64,000 bases of DNA from Bacillus sp. ISL-41 (lineage in GTDB: Bacteria; Bacillota; Bacilli; Bacillales; Cytobacillaceae): assembly GCF_018613235.1 (NCBI RefSeq), contig NZ_JAGGQP010000008.1, positions 103,652 to 167,651 on the forward strand. Direction: 5' to 3'. Below, piece after piece: positions 34,249-42,091 of the stretch. The translations under genes and the position numbers were made by a program. The notes beneath the pieces are model-generated. The model saw only the letters and a program-made list of their open reading frames with translations. It ran no database searches and had not been told where the DNA came from. Position 1 is the first letter of the stretch. Each line of letters starts with the position of its first letter.

Positions 34249-34719
34249 CTAGTATTCTTCTATATGCCAAGTATGTGTAAACTGAATACAGCCCTTTAAT
34301 GTTTGTGCGACCGGACACCCTTGTTCAAAGACATTCAATGCTCTTTCGGCAGCTTCACTTTTTCCTGCAGGGACCTTCAATTCATAGTGACAGCTGATTT
34401 TCGTGATTTTAAGGACTCCTTCCGGTGCTTCAATTGTTCCTTGGACTTTAGCCATGACTTTATCAGGGAAAGTTGGTATTTTACGCGCCTCCAGCGCGCC
34501 AGATAGGGTTCCGACCAGTCAGCCGCCTGCTGCAGAAACAATATGGTCAAGCGTTGACGGATATTCTACCTCCGGGTTTACACCATAGAACTGCTTTACA
34601 CCACCATGGACGCCAAAAATCAAAGGCTCACTAAAACCCTCAATGTATGCCTCCCTGATTTTGTTGGGAGTATCTTTTTGGAACACTGCAATCTTCGTTA
34701 GCGCAATTGGCTCTGACAA
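34249..34719 (-). CDS. OsmC-family protein with in-frame UGA (probable selenoprotein, Sec67)
   Basis: Reads as 156 residues if the UGA at 34519-34521 is decoded. Upstream part: MSEPIALTKIAVFQKD and so on to STLDHIVSAAGG; then UGA; then LVGTLSGALEARKIP in the same frame to the stop. In OsmC/YhfA proteins the residue after AAGG/AAxG is the peroxidatic cysteine; here UGA occupies exactly that place, while the second conserved cysteine is kept in QGCPVAQTL (about residue 135). A hairpin with a GGA-containing loop follows the UGA at SECIS distance, and selB lies 7.4 kb away. OsmC proteins reduce organic hydroperoxides. Start is TTG behind AAGGAGG. A gene finder will see two fragments or a pseudogene. 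Confidence 0.88.
34484..34498 (-). promoter_or_regulatory. Candidate SECIS hairpin of the OsmC-like gene
   Basis: RNA CGCGC, UGGAG, GCGCG; the loop begins 25 nt after the UGA. A possible outer stem pairs UGGU just after the UGA with ACCA at 34474-34477. Confidence 0.65.
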
Positions 34720-34923
34720 CTTATACGATCCCTCCTTGTTTTTCTGACTCCAACATATAAGAAACTGCGCAATTTTTCAAATAATAACCTAATTTCTTTT
34801 AAAAAAGGCAGCCCGACTTTTTTATTCTATGATACAAGCTGATGCTCGTCCGATATTTTTTCATATGATGTTGTTGTAAGGTTCGGATCTTACCTATCTT
34901 CTAAAACGGAAGGAGGTGGAGAG

Positions 34924-35061
34924 ATGTTAATCACTGCGATTGTTGTTCTTTTGCTGGCTCTTGCTTTGGTCGTTGCAATCTTGTTGGGTCAGGATGCGTT
35001 AGCTGATGTCCTTTACACTTGCATCGGTGAAGTAATTGCTGTAGAAAACGGTGCTGCTTAA
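34924..35061 (+). CDS. Small membrane protein, 45 residues, unknown
   Basis: Begins MLITAIVVLLLALALVVAI: one membrane helix with almost no N-terminal cytosolic part, then a short tail containing YTCIGEVIAVENGAA. AAGGAGG lies before the ATG. No obvious terminator before the next gene (97 bp gap), so the two may be co-transcribed. Not recognised. Confidence 0.6.
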   Translation: MLITAIVVLLLALALVVAILLGQDALADVLYTCIGEVIAVENGAA

Positions 35062-35158
35062 TCTCTGAAAGATTTGTGACCTGAAGTTCCTTACAGTCTC
35101 CCTGGCTATACCGGTATTAGCTGGGGAGATCTTAATTAAACAGAAAGGATGATCTTTA

Positions 35159-35593
35159 ATGAATGAGAAAGATCTAAAGCCCCATCTTGAATCTTTAAAA
35201 AAAGATCCGTCATTAAGTGAAATACTTAATTTTTCTCAAGCGGTGTTGAAGAAATTACCAGAGGACACTAACGAGAAAGTATCTGAGCTTATTAACCCAC
35301 CTGGGAAAAGTGAATTAAATACAGATACCCTTAATTCTCTGATGGGTGCTGTACAGGGTATGGTAAATCCAACTACTTTATCCATGATTTCAAAGACATT
35401 GAATAAGACAGAAATAAATAAAGAGGAGTCAAGCACTACAAGCTTAAATCATAAGCTCGACAAGCTTTCATCAGAATTGGGCGAGTTGAGAGAGCAGTTG
35501 GGTGCAACAAAGGTACTGCTGGCCGAACAAAGCAGTCGTATTGAAGAACTCGAGGCAACTGTCCAATCTCTTAAACGACGGAGGAGACGATGA
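35159..35593 (+). CDS. Coiled-coil protein with basic tail, unknown
   Basis: 144 residues. The first 100 are helical and polar, residues 100-137 form a predicted coiled coil (heptads in LDKLSSELGELREQLGATK), and the C-terminus is KRRRRR, which could contact nucleic acid or membrane. AAAGGA precedes the ATG. No family recognised. Confidence 0.7.
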   Translation: MNEKDLKPHLESLKKDPSLSEILNFSQAVLKKLPEDTNEKVSELINPPGKSELNTDTLNSLMGAVQGMVNPTTLSMISKTLNKTEINKEESSTTSLNHKLDKLSSELGELREQLGATKVLLAEQSSRIEELEATVQSLKRRRRR

Positions 35594-35605
35594 ATAAAAA
35601 TAGAG

Positions 35606-35637
35606 TCCTTCATTCACTATGGAGAACTCAATTTTTA
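35606..35637. terminator. Terminator between convergent genes
   Basis: GAGTCCT, thirteen-base loop, AGAACTC, AATTTTT. Confidence 0.55.
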
Positions 35638-35643
35638 TGCGGA

Positions 35644-36249
35644 TTAAAAATTAAGTAGCAAATAGATAGCTGTTCCCCACATAATCATAGCCGATATCTT
35701 ATTTATGATACCGAGAAAACCCTTTGATTTTCCTAACCTCCCCACTTGACGGCCAACAAAAGCAAGGGCGAAAAACCAGATCCATGAAGTTAAGATACAG
35801 GCGAGAGCAAAAGTGAATTTCGCTGGTCCCGAATAGGTAAGAGAACTCGTTCCGATCACTCCGACCGTATCCATGATCGCATGGGGATTAAGCAAAGAAA
35901 CCGAAGCAGCAAAGGTTATTTGTTTTTTTGGGGAAAAGGCCTCCTGTTCAGCTGTAACTTCAGATGGCTTACTTCTCCAGGTTAAATAACCCATGTAGAT
36001 TAAAAAAAGTATCCCTGCTGATAAAAGCAATGTATTTAGCCAGGCAATCTGAAGAACGATAACCGATATACCCAGAACAGCCAAAGTGATTAAGAGTGTA
36101 TCACTTATCGAAGCTGTCAGGATAACAGGCAATACGTTCCTATATTTTTTATGTATCGATCCCTGATTGAAGACAAACACATTTTGGACTCCTAACGGAA
36201 GGATCAGCCCGAAAGCGAGGATGAAACCATGAATTCCTGCTGCTAGCAT
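35644..36249 (-). CDS. LysE/ArgO-family amino-acid exporter
   Basis: 201 residues with six membrane helices. N-terminal ILPLGVQNVFVFNQG and SLLNPHAIMDTVG (about 118-130) are the two conserved family segments. LysE/ArgO proteins export lysine or arginine; the substrate here is not determinable. Monocistronic. Confidence 0.88.
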   Translation of the reverse strand: MLAAGIHGFILAFGLILPLGVQNVFVFNQGSIHKKYRNVLPVILTASISDTLLITLAVLGISVIVLQIAWLNTLLLSAGILFLIYMGYLTWRSKPSEVTAEQEAFSPKKQITFAASVSLLNPHAIMDTVGVIGTSSLTYSGPAKFTFALACILTSWIWFFALAFVGRQVGRLGKSKGFLGIINKISAMIMWGTAIYLLLNF

Positions 36250-36325
36250 AAGTCTACTTCTCCTTCTTCAATACAACTGAATTTATTCCAAGGCAGCAAA
36301 CGACTGCCATGACAATTTTCACAAA

Positions 36326-36356
36326 AGAAAAGGACTTAGCACAAAGTCCTTTTCAA
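36326..36356 (-). terminator. Terminator of the 57-residue gene and its upstream operon
   Basis: AAAAGGACTT, six-base loop, AAGTCCTTTT. Confidence 0.75.
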
Positions 36357-36530
36357 TTAATCTTTTAATATTTTCTCTGAGATACTGAAAACAGCTAAAG
36401 TGATAATAAATGCAAAGATGCCAGAGTAGATTTTATTTTCCCAAGCAATTATATTATTGGCGAATGTTAGGATTGTAGCGATAAAGAAGCTTGCGAAAAG
36501 AACTTGAGAGACATTTAATTTCTTTTTCAT
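36357..36530 (-). CDS. Small membrane protein, 57 residues, unknown
   Basis: Begins MKKKLNVSQVLFASFF, with two membrane helices (about 8-28 and 36-51) and ends EKILKD. AAAGGAG six nt before the ATG. It lies 11 bp after the NUDIX stop codon and before a terminator, so it is the last gene of the HIT-NUDIX operon. Confidence 0.65.
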   Translation of the reverse strand: MKKKLNVSQVLFASFFIATILTFANNIIAWENKIYSGIFAFIITLAVFSISEKILKD

Positions 36531-36541
36531 TTTTTACTCCT

Positions 36542-36997
36542 TTATTTTAATAGACTCACAAAATCTAATATTGCCAAATCAACCTGGTCAATGTGTAGAT
36601 TTTCTTCAAGATCCCAGAGTCTTATATCAGACATTTCTTCGTTTTGTTGAAAGGGGCGCAAAGAGTTAGTTGCCGAGTAGTATACTGGATTGAACTTTTC
36701 AGCTCCGTTCAGGTAGTTTTTCACCCTCGCCAGGCCAACAAATTTAAGATCAACGATGGATTGTCCTGTTTCTTCAAGAAGTTCTCTTCGAGCGCAATCC
36801 AAAGGTGTTTCGCCTTTCTCCCTCTTTCCTGCCGGCACTTCCCATTGCTGCCTGAAGGTGTTGTATCCAATTAAATATTGACCCTTCACCTTAATAATGG
36901 CATACGATCCAGCCAGCGGCTGGTATTGCCCCATATCCTTTTCTTTGATTTCTAGAATTTCTATCAATTCAAAACCATTATTCTGCTTCGTGACCAT
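36542..36997 (-). CDS. NUDIX hydrolase
   Basis: 151 residues. The Nudix box GKREKGETPLDCARRELLEETGQ is complete apart from small variations (G, five residues, E, seven residues, REUxEExG), around residues 77-99 of this reading. NUDIX enzymes hydrolyse nucleoside diphosphates linked to another moiety; ADP-ribose is a frequent substrate in this size class. I use the ATG at 36997 (AAGGA ten nt upstream). Earlier starts would overlap most of the HIT gene in another frame. Overlap with HIT is about 20 bp. Confidence 0.87.
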   Translation of the reverse strand: MVTKQNNGFELIEILEIKEKDMGQYQPLAGSYAIIKVKGQYLIGYNTFRQQWEVPAGKREKGETPLDCARRELLEETGQSIVDLKFVGLARVKNYLNGAEKFNPVYYSATNSLRPFQQNEEMSDIRLWDLEENLHIDQVDLAILDFVSLLK

Positions 36998-37361
36998 GAA
37001 GCAACCGTCCTTGCTCGTCACGCACCCTTGCACCAAAGTGGACATGCCAGTGCATATGCTTATTGCTCTGGTATTTTCCAGTGTTTGTAGAAATCGTGCA
37101 TGCGCCATAATCCTTTTCAAGCATAGAAGCAGCCTGCTTTACTACATGGAGAACATCACTCATGATTTCGGCTTCCTCATTGGAAACTGACAAAAAAGAT
37201 AAAATATGTTTTTTGGGAATGACAATAATATGAACCTCATAATATGGCCGAGTGTGGTAAAACGCGAGAGTGTGCTCCGTTTCAAACACCTTTTCTACCT
37301 GGGTTTTGCCGGATAATACCTCTTCACAATAGAAATCCTCCCATCTTGGTTCAGCAAACAT
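36978..37361 (-). CDS. HIT-family nucleotide hydrolase/transferase
   Basis: 127 residues with the histidine triad HMHWHVHFG near residue 104 and a typical N-terminus with EHTLAFYHTRPYYEVHIIVIPKKHI. HIT proteins hydrolyse nucleotide phosphoramidates or related compounds. AGAGGTG precedes the ATG. Pairing with a NUDIX gene suggests nucleotide clean-up. Confidence 0.9.
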   Translation of the reverse strand: MFAEPRWEDFYCEEVLSGKTQVEKVFETEHTLAFYHTRPYYEVHIIVIPKKHILSFLSVSNEEAEIMSDVLHVVKQAASMLEKDYGACTISTNTGKYQSNKHMHWHVHFGARVRDEQGRLLHGHEAE

Positions 37362-37406
37362 TTAAACACCTCTTTTCATTATTTTTCTCCACTTCGGAAC
37401 AATGAG

Positions 37407-38117
37407 CTAAGTTTCTTTTTTGAATAACGCAGCTAATAACGCCGATTTTCCAAATTGTTTTGTCTCATTTTCCATATCTCTCATTTTCCGGATTTCAACC
37501 GCTGTGAAATCATGAAAAATTCCTTTGAGTTTTTCATCAGAAAAGCCCAAACCGCCTCGCATGCTTCTGCCTCTGTATACTTCCCAATCGGAAATGTCTG
37601 CCCCGCCAAGCTCTCCACCCTCTACAAAGCAGGTTAGCGCAAAGGAACCACCAGGCTTCAAGGCTCTTTTAACGAGGCAGATATAATCCATTCTCCTGTG
37701 CGGCGGGATATGGTGGAAGCAGCCAGAATCATAGACAAGATCGTAAGTACCCTCTTCAATATCCAAATCAAAAATATTACGTTGAATAAAATTCACATGT
37801 ACCTTCTGTTCTTTTGCCCTTTCTATAGCCCATTCCAGTCCTTCTGCCGACTGGTCGACGGCATGGACATTAAAGCCATTTCGGGCCAAATAAATTGCAT
37901 TCCTTCCAGGTCCACAGCCTAACTCCAGCGCTTTTCCCGCTGTTATCCTGCTCTTTTCCATATACTCCACTAAATTCTCATCGGGATGGTTTTCAAAAAA
38001 AGGAACTTTTCTTTCCCGGTCAGAGTAAAACTGATCCCAATTGAACTCACTTTTTTCTTTAAGAAGATGATCCAGCATTGTTAATAAATCCTCGTAACTA
38101 TGTATGGTTTCTTTCAT
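37407..38117 (-). CDS. Class I SAM-dependent methyltransferase
   Basis: 236 residues. Motif I ALELGCGPGRNAIYLA (about 76-91), motif II NVHAVDQS with the acidic residue binding the ribose, and YDLVYDSGCFHHIPPH. Substrate unknown. It lies between the HIT gene and the DnaN-like gene on the same strand, with gaps of 23-45 bp, so it may be in their transcription unit. Confidence 0.88.
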   Translation of the reverse strand: MKETIHSYEDLLTMLDHLLKEKSEFNWDQFYSDRERKVPFFENHPDENLVEYMEKSRITAGKALELGCGPGRNAIYLARNGFNVHAVDQSAEGLEWAIERAKEQKVHVNFIQRNIFDLDIEEGTYDLVYDSGCFHHIPPHRRMDYICLVKRALKPGGSFALTCFVEGGELGGADISDWEVYRGRSMRGGLGFSDEKLKGIFHDFTAVEIRKMRDMENETKQFGKSALLAALFKKET

Positions 38118-38140
38118 AATTCCCCTCCAAAATCTCGTGT

Positions 38141-39262
38141 TTACCCTCTCACCGGTGATATAAGGTGGAGGTGACGTTTGTTGCTGTTTGGTTTTATTAA
38201 TATCGGCCTCATTGATCCTGAGTAATTCAACGTAACTTCTTCTTCCGTAAAAGCTTTTAGCGCCTCGATTAAAAAGGTGCTGTTCAACGATAGTGATAAT
38301 TCCTTTTCACCATATACATCCATGATTTGCTGAGTTTCTTCAATTTTGCCTAATTCCGGGGAATATGAGGTAATCTTAAGGGTGCTTCCATTTATTAATT
38401 CCAATTTCACATTGTTGTTCCTTGATTCCCGATTAAATAAACTGGCGCGGTCGATTCCTTTTAATAATTTGGAATTTTGGACAGTAATCATTGTCTTTGG
38501 ATGTGCTGGAATAAGACTGTTAAGATTAGGATAATTTCCTTCAATTAATCTTGTGGACATTGCTAGATTTAGAGTTTTGAATACGAGGTAATTTTCACAA
38601 ACATATATAGTAATCAAATCCTTGGCACTGCTGAATAGTCTCATCAATTCTTTAACTGATGCTAGCGGTATTATATAGGAACCTTCGATATCAATTTCAA
38701 CTTCGCTTTCTCTCATCGCTAATCTGTGGGAATTGGTGGCTGCACATATCATTTTGTTATCCTGTAAAGTGACCAGCAACCCGGTCAAAACTGGGCGGTT
38801 ATCAATTGTCGAAGCAGCAAACGCCGTTTGGCTTATCATTTCATTTAACAGAAGGCCAGGTATTTGGACACTCTTACGAAGATCCAGGACTGGAGTGTTA
38901 GGATATGCCTCAACGTCAAAACTGCTCAACACGACAGAGATTTCCTCAGTCTTGATTGATAGTTTATGCAGATCAATTAACTCAACCATCAGTTCTTCAG
39001 GGAGCTTTTTCACCAATTCACCTAAATATTTTGCAGGAACCACAACGCTTCCTGTTTCATAAACAGTCAAATTTCCTTCAGCCTCGAGAGGGATTGTTTT
39101 TTCAACAAAAAATAAATGATTGCTGACGATAAGAGTCAACCCTTCAGCATGAGCTGTCATTTTCATTCCATTCATGATTTGCGGCTCTGCTTTAGCTGAT
39201 ATACTCCTGCTTAATTCAGATATTGCTTCATAAAAACTGCTTCTATCAATTTTAAATTTCAT
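38141..39262 (-). CDS. DNA polymerase III beta clamp paralogue (DnaN-like)
   Basis: 373 residues with the three-domain sliding-clamp fold: MKFKIDRSSFYEAISELSR, FAASTIDNRPVLTGL in domain 2 (DnaN: A.S.DETRPILTGV), TNSHRLAMRE and a C-terminal SGSMRPILI, LHLISPVRG in place of the usual MPMR end. The main dnaN normally sits next to dnaA and recF, so this isolated gene is likely the second copy seen in several Bacillus genomes. It may load specialised polymerases; that is inference. Confidence 0.88.
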   Translation of the reverse strand: MKFKIDRSSFYEAISELSRSISAKAEPQIMNGMKMTAHAEGLTLIVSNHLFFVEKTIPLEAEGNLTVYETGSVVVPAKYLGELVKKLPEELMVELIDLHKLSIKTEEISVVLSSFDVEAYPNTPVLDLRKSVQIPGLLLNEMISQTAFAASTIDNRPVLTGLLVTLQDNKMICAATNSHRLAMRESEVEIDIEGSYIIPLASVKELMRLFSSAKDLITIYVCENYLVFKTLNLAMSTRLIEGNYPNLNSLIPAHPKTMITVQNSKLLKGIDRASLFNRESRNNNVKLELINGSTLKITSYSPELGKIEETQQIMDVYGEKELSLSLNSTFLIEALKAFTEEEVTLNYSGSMRPILIKPNSNKRHLHLISPVRG

Positions 39263-39381
39263 GACCTTTTCCCCTTCATTTCACCTATATAATTTAATTC
39301 GACAAAATTTTGGAAAATCCTTGTAAAACTAGAAAAAAAAGCGACCTTCTTTTCCAGAAGAATCGCTGAATATACAAAGCT

Positions 39382-39978
39382 TTATTTTTCGATTATTGCC
39401 TGGATTACATGCCCTACTCCGGTATGCAATTGACCTTCAACTCGTTCCTGTTCTCCGTAAAAGAAATGCATTATTTTGAACCCTTTCAGCCATTGTAAAA
39501 GGTCAGCTGGATCGTATAGCATATCTAATGTTTTGGGCCCGCCTGTTCCATATTGGATCTGGTCCTCTGAATATACTTCAAGCATGACTATGCCTCCAGG
39601 TTTGACAGCCGATACAAGTTTGTCGAATACTGTTTTTTGGTCCTGCTTGGAAAAATGGCCAAAAACCATGATGGCTGCATCGAATTCCTCAACTGGTACC
39701 TCATCCTGGATTAAATCTTTTTGTTTTGTTTTGATATTTACTCCATAACGATGAGCCAGTGCTTCAGTTTTTTCCAAGCCATTCTGCGCATAATCATAGG
39801 CTGTTACTTCAAGACCTTGCCGTGCAAGGTAAACAGCATTCCTGCCTTCACCTTCAGCGAAGCATACAACTTTTCTTCCCTTCTCGAGCCTATCTGCCTG
39901 TTTTTTTATAAAAAGGTTCGGCTCTTCACCATAAACATATTGCTCAGAGCCAAATCGCTCATTCCACGGATTTCCCAT
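39382..39978 (-). CDS. Class I SAM-dependent methyltransferase (TehB-like)
   Basis: 198 residues beginning MGNPWNERFGSEQYVYGEEPN, a start typical of TehB-like enzymes. Motif I reads VVCFAEGEGRNAVYLARQG, motif II LEVTAYDYAQNG. Related enzymes detoxify tellurite or selenite by methylation; here the substrate is unknown, and the closeness to selenium genes may be coincidence. Confidence 0.87.
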   Translation of the reverse strand: MGNPWNERFGSEQYVYGEEPNLFIKKQADRLEKGRKVVCFAEGEGRNAVYLARQGLEVTAYDYAQNGLEKTEALAHRYGVNIKTKQKDLIQDEVPVEEFDAAIMVFGHFSKQDQKTVFDKLVSAVKPGGIVMLEVYSEDQIQYGTGGPKTLDMLYDPADLLQWLKGFKIMHFFYGEQERVEGQLHTGVGHVIQAIIEK

Positions 39979-40090
39979 ACTCTCACTCCTTCCTGATTAT
40001 TATACCCAATACCCTTTTTTTAGTATGATTAAAGAACATAAGGCTAACCTATTTTTTAATGGGTAAAAAAAGATAAGGAGGTGGATTAAG

Positions 40091-40420
40091 TTGAAAGAAT
40101 TATTTTCGATGGACGAAGTCAAAAGCTTGATCAGCGATAATGAATTAAGCTTTGTTTATGTGTTGACTGACAGTTGAAGTGTCTGCCATGGTCTGCTTCC
40201 TCAGGTTGAGGAAGTGATGAAGGATTTCCCAAAAATTAAAACCGGCCTAGTCAATGCTGGAAAGGTCGAAGAAATAGCGGGTTTCCTGATGGCCTTTACC
40301 GTTCCCGTGATCGTCCTCTATGCAGACGGGCGAGAATATTTAAGGGAAGCCAGATTTGTCCAGGTTGAAAAGCTAAGGGAAGATCTTAACAGAATTTACG
40401 AAGGTTTTTTCGGTGAATGA
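40091..40420 (+). CDS. Thioredoxin-like protein with UxxC active site (probable selenoprotein, Sec29)
   Basis: 109 residues if the UGA at 40175-40177 is decoded. N-terminal part MKELFSMDEVKSLISDNE to YVLTDS, then UGA-Ser-Val-Cys, so the family's CxxC becomes UxxC (Sec29/Cys32). The same frame continues through LLPQVEEVMKDF, the cis-Pro region TVPVIVLYADG and a C-terminal helix to the stop, a normal small thioredoxin fold. An 8-bp perfect hairpin with a GGU loop follows the UGA by 26 nt. selB is 1.7 kb away. AAGGAGGTG precedes the TTG start. Annotation programs will report only the part downstream of the UGA. The role would be thiol-disulfide or peroxide-linked redox chemistry in the cytosol; it has no signal peptide. 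Confidence 0.9.
40196..40214 (+). promoter_or_regulatory. Candidate SECIS hairpin of the thioredoxin-like gene
   Basis: CUUCCUCA, GGU, UGAGGAAG: eight perfect base pairs closing a GGU loop, 26 nt after the UGA. Bacterial SECIS elements have a short G-containing apical loop about 16-37 nt from the Sec codon. Confidence 0.8.
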
Positions 40421-40424
40421 GGAG

Positions 40425-40452
40425 GAGCTTGGGCAAAACCAAGCTCTTTTTC
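40425..40452 (+). terminator. Terminator of the thioredoxin-like gene
   Basis: GAGCTTGG, six-base loop, CCAAGCTC, TTTTTC, just after the stop codon. Confidence 0.85.
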
Positions 40453-40453
40453 A

Positions 40454-41032
40454 TTATTCCAGGTTTAGGTTGTTTTCATATATTAATTTTCCTTGTGATG
40501 AATATGCAGAAATTTTAGTCACAAGGCTTTGTGCATTTTCAACATCCGATTGATGATACCAGTATTTCCTGCTATTGCTTGTTATGATTTCGGCATTATA
40601 CTTGCGATTGTTAACCTCTAGAATAATCTTCTCGATTTCGGGCTGAAAGATTTCTCCAATAAACACGGTTCTATATGTATTACTCCCGTTCTGGTAATAC
40701 TCTCCCTGTAACCATGTTGATGCCCCAAAGGAAATAGGATCGGTGGGACCGGAGCCAGATTGTTCAAAACCTGAAGCTCCTCGATATTGCCAACCTTTAT
40801 CTTCTTTTACATACTGAATGACACCATACCCATTGATTTTTTCGTATATGGAAAAAGCATCTTTATTATTTGTCTTATCAGTAAAAATAATATTGGCAGT
40901 TTCAATCCCACTATCCAAAGCCGCCTGTTCAATCGTCTTCTGATCTTGGACGGTGACATCTGCCTGTTCATCACTACAGCCAGCAAACAAAACACTGGTT
41001 GTTAAAATAACTGTCAATACTGTCTTGTTCAA
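40454..41032 (-). CDS. Lipoprotein, unknown function
   Basis: 192 residues. Signal peptide with lipobox LFAGC (Cys19) followed by SDEQADVTV. The mature part has a segment similar to small beta-rich lipoprotein domains (GYGVIQYVKEDKGWQYRG). Not recognised. Confidence 0.78.
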   Translation of the reverse strand: MNKTVLTVILTTSVLFAGCSDEQADVTVQDQKTIEQAALDSGIETANIIFTDKTNNKDAFSIYEKINGYGVIQYVKEDKGWQYRGASGFEQSGSGPTDPISFGASTWLQGEYYQNGSNTYRTVFIGEIFQPEIEKIILEVNNRKYNAEIITSNSRKYWYHQSDVENAQSLVTKISAYSSQGKLIYENNLNLE

Positions 41033-41208
41033 TAGAAATCACCCTTTCACCTATACTGTAACATACGTATTCAACACGGAAGATAGATATAATGCATTAA
41101 GATTGACTGAATTTTAACATATAAATTTCCATTTAGATTAGGGTATGAATACCTTTGTATATAGCAAAATAATTAATGGATCAACTTCCTTTCATAAGGA
41201 GACAAAGC

Positions 41209-41748
41209 ATGAATATAGAAACGATAAGGAGTGCAATCATGGGTATATTAAGCGGGAATCCTAAAGATGAACCAATGCATTATGGTGAGGTATATGGCAC
41301 GTGGAGCCATTTATCCGTCAATCACGGACTAATTGCAGCTTACCAGACATTTATCAATCATATTGGTGATGAGGATCTAAAAAAGCTTGTTCAAGAAGCC
41401 ATTGAAGCAATGCAGGAAGAAAACAAGCAGGTTGCGGAATTGCTTAAGTCAAACGGGATTGGTCTTCCTCCCTCACTTCCTGAACGCCCGGTTGCCCATC
41501 TGGAAGATATTCCACCGGGAGCAAGATTCAGTGACCCTGAAATTGCCGCTGCAGTTTCGAAGGACGTTGCGGAAGGCTTAGTAGCTGCCAGCACGATGAT
41601 TGGTCAAGCCATCAGGGAGGACATTGGAGTAATGTATGGACAGTTCCATATGGCCAAAGCACAATTCGGAGCTAAGATGCTAAAACTGAATAAAACAAAA
41701 GGATGGTTAATTCCTCCTCCATTGCAAGTGAAATCTACCGAGAGTTAA
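41209..41748 (+). CDS. DUF3231 family protein
   Basis: 179 residues resembling one half of the usual duplicated DUF3231 protein: a helical bundle with EPMHYGEVYGTWSHLSVNHG near residue 22, and LPPSLPERP in the middle. DUF3231 proteins are ferritin-like by fold prediction and spore- or stress-linked by location in some bacilli; function unknown. AAGGAG before the ATG at 41209 is better than the ATG 33 nt earlier. Confidence 0.8.
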   Translation: MNIETIRSAIMGILSGNPKDEPMHYGEVYGTWSHLSVNHGLIAAYQTFINHIGDEDLKKLVQEAIEAMQEENKQVAELLKSNGIGLPPSLPERPVAHLEDIPPGARFSDPEIAAAVSKDVAEGLVAASTMIGQAIREDIGVMYGQFHMAKAQFGAKMLKLNKTKGWLIPPPLQVKSTES

Positions 41749-41780
41749 ATAATATTGTTATGTAAACTTATTGAAGGACA

Positions 41781-41812
41781 ACAGCAGGCCAAAGTGGTCT
41801 GCTGTTTTAGAT
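41781..41812. terminator. Terminator of the DUF3231 gene
   Basis: CAGCAGGCC, AAAGT, GGTCTGCTG with one G-T mismatch, then TTTT. Confidence 0.75.
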
Positions 41813-41857
41813 TGATTATTTATTGTACATGGTGATTCGCCCTGGGAATTGTTCGAG

Positions 41858-42027
41858 TCGGACAAAATTTTGCTGCTCAACTTCTACTTTTGTCCGAAGT
41901 TACCCCGAAGCCTTTCAATATAGAAAATCCCGTTGCATTTCTCTCAAAGCTGTCTGAAGTTGACCCAGGTTCGGACAACTTTCCGTTGATTTCTTTAAAA
42001 GTTGTCCGAAGTAGGCCCGGGTTCGGT
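41858..42027. repeat. Three copies of a GTCCGAAG...CCCGGGTTCGG unit forming two hairpins
   Basis: A 24-base unit TGTCYGAAGTNRNCCCRGGTTCGG occurs at 41951-41974 and 42004-42027, with a degenerate copy from 41892. TCGGACAAAA (41858-41867) pairs with TTTTGTCCGA (41888-41897), and the 13-base TTCGGACAACTTT (41970-41982) pairs perfectly with 41998-42010. The element lies between the convergent DUF3231 and selB genes. Confidence 0.75.
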
Positions 42028-42091
42028 ATAAATCATTGAATAGCGGTGGAATACATATTCCATACTACAATCAATGTGAGCTCACCTTTAA

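Larger units (their letters stand above)
41749..42091. other. Non-coding gap of 343 bases with repeats
   Basis: Contains the terminator at 41781-41812 and the hairpin repeats at 41858-42027. No tRNA-Sec gene found here: no 95-nt cloverleaf with a TCA anticodon was visible. Confidence 0.55.

Noticed and set aside
34249..34719. OsmC-like gene as a nonsense-mutated pseudogene
   Set aside because: The UGA is at the catalytic Cys codon, the frame is otherwise intact, a SECIS-like hairpin follows, and selB plus a second such gene are nearby.
40091..40420. Thioredoxin-like gene as a short protein starting at 40214
   Set aside because: The start at 40091 has a perfect ribosome binding site, and the downstream part alone would lack the active site.
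41749..42091. tRNA-Sec (selC) gene next to selB
   Set aside because: A GTTCGAGTC-like string is present near 41851 but no cloverleaf with a TCA anticodon or CCA-proximal stem could be drawn.
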